Numbered from the stretch's first letter, positions 1 to 5,617 are shown. The stretch is 7,537 nucleotides of DNA from Thermoleophilaceae bacterium (GCA_013812065.1 JACCUC010000189.1:1-7537); one strand, 5' to 3'. Numbers and translations are program-made. Notes: generated by a model not told the origin, from the sequence alone.

Positions 1-1167
1 ATCGTCGGGGCGGTGCGCGAGCGCGGCGACGCGGCCGTGCGCGAGCTGACCGCGCGTCTCGACGGCGCGGACGTGCCGCCCGGGCGCCTGCGGGTCACGG
101 GCAAGGAGATCGACGACGCGACGCGAGCTCTGGAGCCATCGCTCTCGAACGCTCTGGGCACGGCCATCGACAACGTCGAGCAGGTGGCGCGCGCGTCGCT
201 GCGCGAGGGGACGGCAGTGTCGCTTCCGCAGCGGCAGAAGGTGGAGACCGCCGAGGTCGCGATCCGCCGTGCGGCGGCGTACGTCCCGGGCGGACGGGCG
301 CCCTATGCATCGACGGTCGTGATGTGCGCGGTCACCGCCCGCGTGGCCGGTGTCGAGGAGCTCGCCGTGTGCGCGCCGCCAGCCGCGGCCGGAGAGGTCC
401 ACCCGATCCTCCTCGGGGCGTGCGGGCTGTGCGGGGTCGACGAGGTCTACCGGATGGGCGGGGCGCAGGCGATCGCCGCGCTCGCGCACGGGACGGATTC
501 GGTGCCCGCGGTGGACCTGATCGTCGGGCCGGGGAGCGCGTGGGTGCAGGAAGCCAAGCGCCAGGTGGTGGGGACCGTCGGAATCGACGGAGTCGCCGGG
601 CCGAGCGAGCTCGTCGTCGTGGCCGCGGCGGGCGCCGACGCCGAGCTCGTCGCCCTCGACCTGCTCGCCCAGGCCGAGCACGGGCCGGCGAGCCTGCTCG
701 CGCTCGTGAGCGAGGATCGCGCACTGCTGGAGGAGGTCGAGCGTGTCGTCGTCGCGACGGCGACCGAGCCGGTCGCGGGCGCCGACGGGCCGCCGCTCGC
801 GCTCGTCCTCGCGCCTGACTCGAGGGTCGCCGTGCGCGCCGGCGATCTCATTGCGCCGGAGCATCTGGAGCTCGTGGGGGAGGAGGCGGAGGCCTTGGCC
901 GGCGACGTGCGCTCGGCCGGTGCGCTGTTCGTCGGCCGCGACGCCGGCACCGCCTTTGGCGACTACGTCGCGGGGTCGAACGCGGTGCTGCCCACGGGCG
1001 GGGCCGCCCGGCATTCAAGCGCGCTGTCGGTGGCGACCTTTCGGCGGCGCATGGCGCGCGTGACGCTTGCCGGCGAAGCTGCGGCCAAGCTCGCCAAGGC
1101 CGGGGCCGCGCTCGCGCGAGCGGAGGGGTTCGTCGTCCACGCGGAGTCGATGGAGCGGCGGGCCTAA
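1..1167 (+). CDS. hisD: Histidinol dehydrogenase, 5'-truncated by the window edge
   Basis: HisD catalyses the last two steps of histidine synthesis, oxidising L-histidinol to L-histidine with two NAD+ in the cytoplasm, using a bound Zn2+. The frame is open from base 1, so the true start lies upstream; the GTG at 13 is probably internal because residues before it (IVGA) fit the family. Numbering from base 13, visible motifs are VPGGRAPYAS (91-100), the GPGSAWVQEAKRQV segment (172-185), LLAQAEHGP (217-225) carrying the Gln and His zinc ligands, APEHLE (281-286) with the catalytic Glu-His pair, the GDYVAGSN segment with the zinc Asp (316-323), and a C-terminal HAES His (376), the last zinc ligand. 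All key residues are present, so the enzyme should be active. The segment between AEHG and PEHLE is about 15 residues shorter than in E. coli HisD. The gene converges on the metal cassette and is cut off from the other his genes by it. Confidence 0.97.
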   Translation: MVGAVRERGDAAVRELTARLDGADVPPGRLRVTGKEIDDATRALEPSLSNALGTAIDNVEQVARASLREGTAVSLPQRQKVETAEVAIRRAAAYVPGGRAPYASTVVMCAVTARVAGVEELAVCAPPAAAGEVHPILLGACGLCGVDEVYRMGGAQAIAALAHGTDSVPAVDLIVGPGSAWVQEAKRQVVGTVGIDGVAGPSELVVVAAAGADAELVALDLLAQAEHGPASLLALVSEDRALLEEVERVVVATATEPVAGADGPPLALVLAPDSRVAVRAGDLIAPEHLELVGEEAEALAGDVRSAGALFVGRDAGTAFGDYVAGSNAVLPTGGAARHSSALSVATFRRRMARVTLAGEAAAKLAKAGAALARAEGFVVHAESMERRA

Positions 1168-1215
1168 GGCGAAAAATCCCGCTCGCACCCTCAGGCCGCC
1201 TCCTTCCCAGCGTGA

Positions 1216-1226
1216 CGGTCTGACCG
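1216..1226. repeat. Self-complementary 11-mer, copy 1
   Basis: The sequence is CGGTCTGACCG: a 4-base stem with a 3-base loop, nested in the larger stem 1203-1245. It matches copy 2 at 1301-1311 in 10 of 11 positions, and AGCGCT follows both copies within a few bases. Function is unknown. Confidence 0.4.
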
Positions 1227-1300
1227 AGCGCTTCGAGCTGGGAGGAAGTCGAGGTGGAGGCCGCCGAGCCGGGAGCGGTTCGCGCGATCAGCCAGTTCGG

Positions 1301-1311
1301 CGGTCCGACCG
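1301..1311. repeat. Self-complementary 11-mer, copy 2
   Basis: The sequence is CGGTCCGACCG, ten bases beyond the stop codon of the cupredoxin gene and the near-twin of the hairpin at 1216-1226. It is placed where a 3'-end hairpin for the - strand transcript would be expected. At this GC content short palindromes are common, so this is only suggestive. Confidence 0.35.
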
Positions 1312-1321
1312 GAAGCGCTAC

Positions 1322-1732
1322 TCACCGGGCCGCCAGCTCGCCCACCATGCCGCGTTCGGCGTGGTCACCAACGGTACAGACGAAGCGGTAGTCGCCAGGC
1401 TTGAGCGACACCGTCGCGGACCGGGTCATCCCCCCTTGGAACGTCGGTGTTCCTCCGACCTCCCGGTCGCCCTGGTAGATCCTCAGGTTGTGCGCGAGGG
1501 CACCTTGGTTCCTGAGGCGTATCTGCACCGTGACCCCGCCGCTCGCTTTGGCCCCCTCGACGAGCACGGTTTTGGCATCGAAGGAGAACTCGTTCCCCAC
1601 GAGCTCGACGGACCGCCCCGGCGGCACCGTGACCGTGCGCCCGGCCTGATCTGCTTCTCCTCCGCAGCCAGCGAAGGCGGCAACCGCCATGGCGAGCGCG
1701 AACCGACGGCCTGAGCGCCCGATTCCGATCAC
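1322..1732 (-). CDS. Small blue-copper (cupredoxin) lipoprotein
   Basis: A 136-residue exported cupredoxin of plastocyanin/azurin type, expected to carry single electrons through one type 1 copper on the outer face of the membrane. The N-terminus has Arg residues (6, 9, 10), a hydrophobic stretch (11-21) and a lipobox-like AFAGC with Cys23 as probable lipidation site. The copper ligands are visible: His81 in ALAHNL, then Cys119, His124 and Met129 in CTVGDHAERGM, the usual Cys-x4-His-x4-Met loop. The GTG start at 1732 is preferred because it gives a complete signal peptide; an internal ATG at 1690 would leave only nine residues before the Cys. The ribosome site is weak. It lies 43 bases after the repressor gene on the same strand, so it is probably the last gene of the cassette, though its own promoter cannot be excluded. 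It may be an electron partner or copper donor for the oxidase encoded upstream; this is inference from context. Confidence 0.88.
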   Translation of the reverse strand: MIGIGRSGRRFALAMAVAAFAGCGGEADQAGRTVTVPPGRSVELVGNEFSFDAKTVLVEGAKASGGVTVQIRLRNQGALAHNLRIYQGDREVGGTPTFQGGMTRSATVSLKPGDYRFVCTVGDHAERGMVGELAAR

Positions 1733-1775
1733 GCTCTCGAGAAGACAACGTCCGCTTCGGTCGCGGCTTGCCGAG

Positions 1776-2480
1776 TCAGGGCTCGGTCCTCACTCGCACC
1801 GCCTGGGCGAGTGTGCTGCCGAGCACATGCTGGCGGTCGCCGACGCGCACGAAGAGCGGGCCCCCGAAAGGCTGCTTTTCGTCGACCCAAATCTCGACGC
1901 CCGGACAGAGGTCGCGCTCGGCCAGGTAGCGAAGCATCGCCGGGTCCGAGTCGGACACCCTCGCCACCGTCGCCCGTTCGCCGGGCTCGAGCTCGGCGAG
2001 CGACCGCGTCTCGCCCTCCTCGACCTCCCCCTCCCGGGTCGGGATCGGGTCGCCGTGCGGGTCGTGCGCGGGATGACCCAGCTTCGCCGCGATGCGCTCC
2101 TCGAGCTCCTCCGAGAGCACGTGCTCGAGGACCTCGGCCTCCTCGTGAACCCGGTCCCAGGGAACGCCGAGCTCCTCGCTCAGGTAACGCTCGAGCAGCC
2201 GGTGGTGGCGGAGCACCTCGAGCGCAACGCGGCGGCCACGCTCGGTGAGCTTCGTTCCCCCGTAGGGGGCGTGCTCGGCCAGTCCATGCTCAGCCAGCCT
2301 CTTCACCATGCTCGACGCGGATCCGCGCGTGACCCCCAGGCGCTCGGCGAGTGAGCTGGTCGTGACGGGACCGTCGCCGCGCTGCTCGAGGGAGTAGATC
2401 GCCTTGGCGTAGTCCTCGACCGTGTCGGTCTGCGAGCGCTCGTCGCGTCGCTGACCGTGGTGGGCTGCTGCGGCCGCCAT
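1776..2480 (-). CDS. DtxR/MntR-family metal-dependent transcriptional repressor
   Basis: A 234-residue cytoplasmic repressor, full length for the three-domain DtxR/IdeR type. It has an N-terminal winged helix (about 20-85; recognition segment near TRGSASSMVKRL, 51-62), a metal-binding dimerisation domain (about 86-150) and a C-terminal SH3/FeoA-like domain (about 160-232). With metal bound, such proteins block promoters of metal uptake genes. By alignment to DtxR, ancillary-site ligands are present as His93, Glu97 and His112. At the primary site the family Met10 and Cys102 positions are Asp23 and Glu116, with Glu119-His120 following. Asp/Glu here is the pattern of manganese-sensing MntR, whereas Met/Cys is that of iron-sensing DtxR/IdeR. 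The MntR Glu11 position is Lys26, which is unusual. The ATG at 2480 lies 9 bases after the ZIP gene stop, so the two are co-transcribed. It probably represses its own operon through the palindrome upstream of the oxidase gene. Metal choice cannot be settled from sequence. Confidence 0.93.
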   Translation of the reverse strand: MAAAAAHHGQRRDERSQTDTVEDYAKAIYSLEQRGDGPVTTSSLAERLGVTRGSASSMVKRLAEHGLAEHAPYGGTKLTERGRRVALEVLRHHRLLERYLSEELGVPWDRVHEEAEVLEHVLSEELEERIAAKLGHPAHDPHGDPIPTREGEVEEGETRSLAELEPGERATVARVSDSDPAMLRYLAERDLCPGVEIWVDEKQPFGGPLFVRVGDRQHVLGSTLAQAVRVRTEP

Positions 2481-2489
2481 CGGCTCGTT

Positions 2490-3710
2490 CTACCCGCTTA
2501 CCAGCAGACCCGTCACGTAGAGGATCGCCACCCCCGCCACTATCCCGCCCACGCTCGCGGGGTAGAGGGTGCGTCCGCCGTGGTCCCGGATCGACGGGAC
2601 GAGCTGTTGGATGACCTGGACGATCGCCCCGGCGCCCGCGCCGATCAGAAAGGCGGCGACGCTTGGATTGAAGGCCGCTGCCCCGATCCAGGCCCCGAGG
2701 ATGGCGGGCGCTCCCGCGATCAGCCCGAGGGCCATGAGCCGGCCGAGCGATGGCGGGCGATCGGCCGTAGGCGCGACGATCGCCAGACCCTCTGTGGTGT
2801 TGTGGATGGCGAAGCCGATGACGAGGAAGGTCCCGAGCGCCAGAGCGCCGATCGCATAGGAGGAGCCGATCGCGAGCCCCTCGCCGAGGTTGTGCAACCC
2901 GATGCCGATCGCCACCATCAGCGCCAGGTAGGCGCCGCCGGCACCCGCCGCCTTCGCACGCTCTTCGCGAGCCTCGATGTGCGCCTGAACCGCCGCAAGA
3001 GCGAGATAGGCGAGGATGGCCCCCAGGAAGACGAGCGCCACGCCGCCGAAAGCCTCCGGTGCCCCGGCCTCCTCGCCGAAGATCTCGCTGCCCTCGAGCA
3101 CTGCATCCAAGGCCAGGAAGGCGAGCAGGCCGATCGTCAGCGCCATCAGGAACCGCAGGCCCTTCTTCGGGATGCGCCGCACGAACGGCAGCCACAGCAT
3201 GCCGATCGCGACTGGAATGACGCCGACGTAGACCCCTAAGAGCGCCATCAGGCCGAAGAAGCCGAGGTCGTTCTCGGGCGTCGCCACCGCCACCTCTATC
3301 TCGTGTTCGATCGTCCCGCCGGTCGAGGTCATCAGGAAGAGCTCATAGGCCTCGCCCTCGACCCAGTCGTAGGGCATCGTGAGCGTCTCGGCCTCGAGGC
3401 GGCCGACCTCCCGGCTGCTCGCTCGGAAGGGTGCGTAGGCGTCGTTGATCGCCACCTGCGCCACCTCCACCGGGTCGGCCCCGTCGTTGCGGACCGTGAG
3501 CTGGATCTCGCCGGGGCGGAGGGTCGTCTGCTCGACCACGAGCTCTTCGGCGGGCGGCCCGCGCCGCTCTCCGAGGCCGGGCACGCCGAGGACGGCGAAG
3601 GCGACGACCGCTACGGCGATAAGGACCAAGGGGACGAGACCGAGGATCCAGGGTGAGGGGCCCCGGGCGCCCAGCATGGGCCCTCCTTGGCTGTCTCCCC
3701 GCGCCTCCAT
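2490..3710 (-). CDS. ZIP-family divalent metal permease with N-terminal exported beta domain
   Basis: A 406-residue membrane protein, longer than ordinary bacterial ZIP proteins (roughly 250-320). ZIP permeases move Zn2+, Fe2+ or Mn2+ into the cytoplasm. The ZIP part has eight predicted helices (about 149-171, 187-205, 222-245, 260-283, 289-312, 324-345, 350-370, 385-403). Helices 4 and 5 carry the metal-site motifs HNLGEG (273-278) and HNTTEG (303-308), both intact. In front are a membrane anchor (about 21-43) and a roughly 90-residue beta-rich segment (about 55-145, with ELVVEQTTLRPGEIQLTV-like strands) that should lie outside the cell. It looks like an immunoglobulin or cupredoxin fold but has no type 1 copper ligands. 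The ATG at 3710 overlaps the oxidase stop (TGATG) behind a modest GAGG; an ATG at 3677 (Met12) has a much stronger site, AAGGAGG, and may be the true start. Adjacency to the oxidase suggests the beta domain could dock it. Family is certain; substrate is not. Confidence 0.93.
   Translation of the reverse strand: MEARGDSQGGPMLGARGPSPWILGLVPLVLIAVAVVAFAVLGVPGLGERRGPPAEELVVEQTTLRPGEIQLTVRNDGADPVEVAQVAINDAYAPFRASSREVGRLEAETLTMPYDWVEGEAYELFLMTSTGGTIEHEIEVAVATPENDLGFFGLMALLGVYVGVIPVAIGMLWLPFVRRIPKKGLRFLMALTIGLLAFLALDAVLEGSEIFGEEAGAPEAFGGVALVFLGAILAYLALAAVQAHIEAREERAKAAGAGGAYLALMVAIGIGLHNLGEGLAIGSSYAIGALALGTFLVIGFAIHNTTEGLAIVAPTADRPPSLGRLMALGLIAGAPAILGAWIGAAAFNPSVAAFLIGAGAGAIVQVIQQLVPSIRDHGGRTLYPASVGGIVAGVAILYVTGLLVSG
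3682..3688 (-). promoter_or_regulatory. Strong Shine-Dalgarno favouring an internal ZIP start at 3677
   Basis: AAGGAGG on the - strand ends 4 bases before the ATG at 3677-3675. It is the best ribosome site I see in the window, within the first codons of the longer reading. It suggests the ZIP protein starts at Met12 of the 406-residue version (395 residues); the anchor helix and all domains are kept either way. Confidence 0.5.
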
Positions 3711-4768
3711 CAGTCCTCAACCTCGAAGAAGCCAAGCCAGCCGAGCTCGGCGAACTCGGTCTTGTGAGCGTGGAACATGAACTTCCCGGCGAACGGGAAG
3801 CGCATCTCGAGGATCCCGCGCTGGCCCTGGGCCTGCATGATCGTGTCTGTGAACTCCGTCGGCTCGAGCGACGTGCCGGTCGGGTAGTACTGGAAGAAGT
3901 TCGCGTGGGTGTGGAACGAGTTGATCTGGTCGAACTCGAGCAGGTTGGCGAGGTAGATCCGGACCAGCTCCCCCCGCTTCACCTTGATCGGCTTGTCCTG
4001 GTAGTGGAAGCCGACGGTGTTGACGGCGTAGACTTCGTTGCTCGCGTCGAAGTTCGTGTCGAAGCCGTTCATGACCATCACGAGCTCGTCGGCCTCGGGG
4101 CGGCCCTTCTTCGGGTCGATGATGAAGGCGCCGTAGAGGCCCTTGTGTATATGCGCCGCCAGCGGGCTCGTGTGGCAGTGATAGAGGTGCAGGCCGAACG
4201 GGTCCGCGTCGAACTCGTAGGTGAAGCTCTTTCCCGTCTCGACCGAGCCGCCGCCGAACTTCTCGTCGATCCCGTCCATGGCAGCCGGGTGGATCCCGTG
4301 GAAGTGGATCGTGTGGGGATGCTCGGAGCCGTTGATGAACTTGATCCGCAGGCGCTCGCCCTCGCGGGCACGCAGCGTCGGACCGGGCACGCGGCCGTTA
4401 TAGGTCCAGGCGGCGAACTTCACGCCCGGAGCGACCTCGATCTCCTTGTCCTCGGCCACGATCTCCCACTCCCGCAGCACCCGCCCGCTCGGGAGCGTGC
4501 GCGTCCTACCCCTCTCGAAGTCGCGCACGATCTCCGAGGGGTCGAAGCCGTTGGCTGCGTGGTCGACCTTTCTCCCGGGTTGAAAGCCGTGACCTGCCAC
4601 CGCGTGTTCCGAGCGTCGGCCGGGAGCACCGCCGGCCTCCGCTACCGCGGCCGCGGGGGCCGCCGTCAGGTTCCCTCCTACGTTGGTCAGCTTGGCGGCG
4701 GCCGCAGCCCCGAAGACCGGTGCGAGTCCGGCGATCATGCGGCGACGAGAAATCCTTTGGGCTGACAT
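3710..4768 (-). CDS. Tat-exported two-domain multicopper oxidase (type C-like)
   Basis: A 352-residue exported copper oxidase that should take electrons from a substrate (metal ion, phenol or protein) at a type 1 copper and reduce O2 to water at a trinuclear copper centre. A twin-arginine signal is visible (SRRRMIAG, 7-14, then a hydrophobic Ala-rich stretch). Two cupredoxin domains follow (about 105-220 and 225-350). Domain 1 has HPHTIHFHG (150-158) and HCHTSPLAAHIHKGL (197-211); domain 2 has FHTHANFF (285-292) and FHAHKTEF (332-339). The four His-x-His pairs (155/157, 197/199, 286/288, 333/335) complete the trinuclear site. The type 1 site is in domain 1: His152, Cys198, His206, with Leu211 replacing the usual axial Met. 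Domain 2 has Ala334 where a type 1 Cys would be, so it has no second blue site, as in type C two-domain oxidases. It is first in the cassette and overlaps the ZIP gene. A ferroxidase or manganese-oxidase role is inferred from neighbours; a laccase-like role is possible. Confidence 0.93.
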   Translation of the reverse strand: MSAQRISRRRMIAGLAPVFGAAAAAKLTNVGGNLTAAPAAAVAEAGGAPGRRSEHAVAGHGFQPGRKVDHAANGFDPSEIVRDFERGRTRTLPSGRVLREWEIVAEDKEIEVAPGVKFAAWTYNGRVPGPTLRAREGERLRIKFINGSEHPHTIHFHGIHPAAMDGIDEKFGGGSVETGKSFTYEFDADPFGLHLYHCHTSPLAAHIHKGLYGAFIIDPKKGRPEADELVMVMNGFDTNFDASNEVYAVNTVGFHYQDKPIKVKRGELVRIYLANLLEFDQINSFHTHANFFQYYPTGTSLEPTEFTDTIMQAQGQRGILEMRFPFAGKFMFHAHKTEFAELGWLGFFEVED

Positions 4769-4776
4769 CGGTTGCG

Positions 4777-4794
4777 AGTTTACTTAGCCAAACT
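4777..4794. promoter_or_regulatory. Candidate operator for the DtxR/MntR-family repressor
   Basis: Read on the - strand this is AGTTTGGCTAAGTAAACT, an imperfect palindrome with perfect 5-base outer arms (AGTTT/AAACT) and a TA centre; 12 of 18 positions are symmetric. Length, AT-rich arms and an inner GGCTAA resemble DtxR/IdeR/MntR-type boxes. It covers the -10 and most of the spacer, so a bound repressor would block polymerase. The hexamer AGCCAA (+ strand, 4786-4791) recurs at 4804-4809, 18 bases away, possibly a second half-site. Binding by the repressor encoded at 1776-2480 is inference. Confidence 0.6.
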
Positions 4795-4804
4795 TCTTTG
4801 TCAA
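4777..4804 (-). promoter_or_regulatory. Promoter of the metal cassette
   Basis: On the - strand there is a perfect -35 hexamer TTGACA (4804-4799), a 16-base spacer, and a -10-like TAAACT (4782-4777, 4 of 6 to TATAAT). The stretch is conspicuously AT-rich compared with its surroundings. The predicted transcription start, about 7 bases further on, falls near 4770, beside the ATG at 4768-4766. No Shine-Dalgarno precedes that ATG, so a leaderless or near-leaderless message is likely. Confidence 0.7.
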
Positions 4805-4817
4805 GCCAACTGTCCAC

Positions 4818-5027
4818 GTGAGTCGCTCCGGACTCGACGCGCCGCGGTCGCGGGCGGCTTCGCTCGCTGCCGAGCTCCCGTCCGTGGCCTCTGCCCTGCT
4901 CGGCCTCGACCCCTCCGGGCGGTGGCGTGCACGGGACGTCCGGGCGGCTCGCGGCGACGGCCGCGCCCGGGCCACGAGCTTCACTGAGGCTGAGCCCGAC
5001 CGCCGGGTAGCCTTGGCCGCCCCGTGA
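4818..5027 (+). CDS. Doubtful 69-codon open frame overlapping the hisB start
   Basis: A GTG-started frame of 69 codons whose TGA overlaps the hisB GTG (GTGA, 5024-5027), the same coupling seen between hisH and hisA. Third positions are mostly G or C, as in real genes here. The predicted product is rich in Ala, Arg and Ser with no recognised motif, signal or membrane segment, and does not resemble HisC or any other His protein. There is no clear ribosome site. It could be a short leader gene that feeds ribosomes into hisB, a decayed gene end, or chance in GC-rich DNA; chance is quite possible. Apart from this frame and the divergent promoter, the stretch 4805-5023 shows nothing I can name. Confidence 0.2.
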   Translation: MSRSGLDAPRSRAASLAAELPSVASALLGLDPSGRWRARDVRAARGDGRARATSFTEAEPDRRVALAAP

Positions 5028-5617
5028 ACCGCACCGCCACCGCCACCCACGCGACCGCGGAGACCGAGATCGACGTCTCGGTCGCGCTCGACGGCACCGG
5101 CGCGGGCGAGCGCCGCACCGGCGTCGGCTTCTTCGACCACATGCTCGACTCGCTCGCGCGCCACGGGCGCCTCGACCTCGACGTGGAGGCGCGCGGCGAC
5201 CTCGAGACAGGCGCCCATCACACCGTCGAGGACACCGGCCTGCTGCTCGGGCGGGCTCTCGACGAGGCTCTCGCGGACCGCGCCGGCGTCGTGCGCTTCG
5301 GTGACGCCACCGTCCCGATGGACGAGGCGCGGGCGAGCGCGGCGATCGACCTCTCCGGGCGGCCACTGTGCCTGTTCGAGGCGCGCGGCCTCCCCGCGAT
5401 GACGATCGGAGGCTTCGAGACCGAGCTGTGCGAGGAGTTCATGCGCGCGGTGGCGAGTACCGCACGCATGACCCTGCACGTTCGGATCGAGGCGGGACGC
5501 AGCGCCCACCACATGATCGAGGCCGCGTTCAAGGCGTTCGCGCGCGCGCTGCGAGCCGCGGTGGCGATCGACCCGGATGCGGGCGGCGGCGTTCCCTCGA
5601 CCAAGGGCGTGCTCTGA
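5024..5617 (+). CDS. hisB: Imidazoleglycerol-phosphate dehydratase
   Basis: HisB (IGPD) removes water from imidazoleglycerol phosphate to give imidazoleacetol phosphate, using Mn2+, in the cytoplasm. At 197 residues it is the usual single-domain form without the histidinol-phosphatase domain fused in E. coli. Family signatures are TGVGFFDHML (32-41), ARHG (45-48), HHTVEDTG (65-72), MDEARA (99-104), GFETELCEEF (130-139), SAHHMIEAAFKA (160-171) and the C-terminal PSTKGVL (191-197). The metal ligands are the His and Glu residues of the HHTVE and HHMIE repeats. The GTG start at 5024 gives the normal short N-terminus leading to ETEI (13-16). No Shine-Dalgarno is visible. The stop overlaps the hisH ATG (TGATG). 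The next substrate in the pathway needs HisC, which is not encoded in this window. Confidence 0.97.
   Translation: MNRTATATHATAETEIDVSVALDGTGAGERRTGVGFFDHMLDSLARHGRLDLDVEARGDLETGAHHTVEDTGLLLGRALDEALADRAGVVRFGDATVPMDEARASAAIDLSGRPLCLFEARGLPAMTIGGFETELCEEFMRAVASTARMTLHVRIEAGRSAHHMIEAAFKAFARALRAAVAIDPDAGGGVPSTKGVL

Larger units (their letters stand above)
1168..1321. other. Intergenic region between convergent genes, with inverted repeats
   Basis: This 154-base stretch separates the 3' ends of hisD and the cupredoxin gene. I see no convincing gene. It contains a stem of nine pairs, one of them G-T (1203-1211 with 1237-1245, about 25 bases between the arms), and inside that loop a small hairpin CGGT-CTG-ACCG (1216-1226). 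A near copy, CGGT-CCG-ACCG, lies at 1301-1311. These could act as a bidirectional transcription end or an RNA structure, but there is no T-tract, so a classical intrinsic terminator is not supported. Confidence 0.4.

Noticed and set aside
1168..1321. tRNA or classical intrinsic terminator between hisD and the cupredoxin gene
   Set aside because: No cloverleaf or T-arm consensus could be built, and the stems lack a following T-run.
3653..4765. Long + strand open frame (about 370 codons) opposite the oxidase gene
   Set aside because: It is antisense to a gene with clear copper-site motifs; its product is Val/Leu/Arg/Glu-rich without domains, typical of the complementary frame in GC-rich DNA.
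3710..4768. Copper nitrite reductase (NirK)
   Set aside because: All four His-x-His pairs of a trinuclear oxygen-reducing centre are present, including HCH and HAH, which NirK does not retain.
4811..5023. Possible remnant of hisC between the cassette and hisB
   Set aside because: Translations in all + strand frames and on the - strand show no aminotransferase motif or HisC-like C-terminus.
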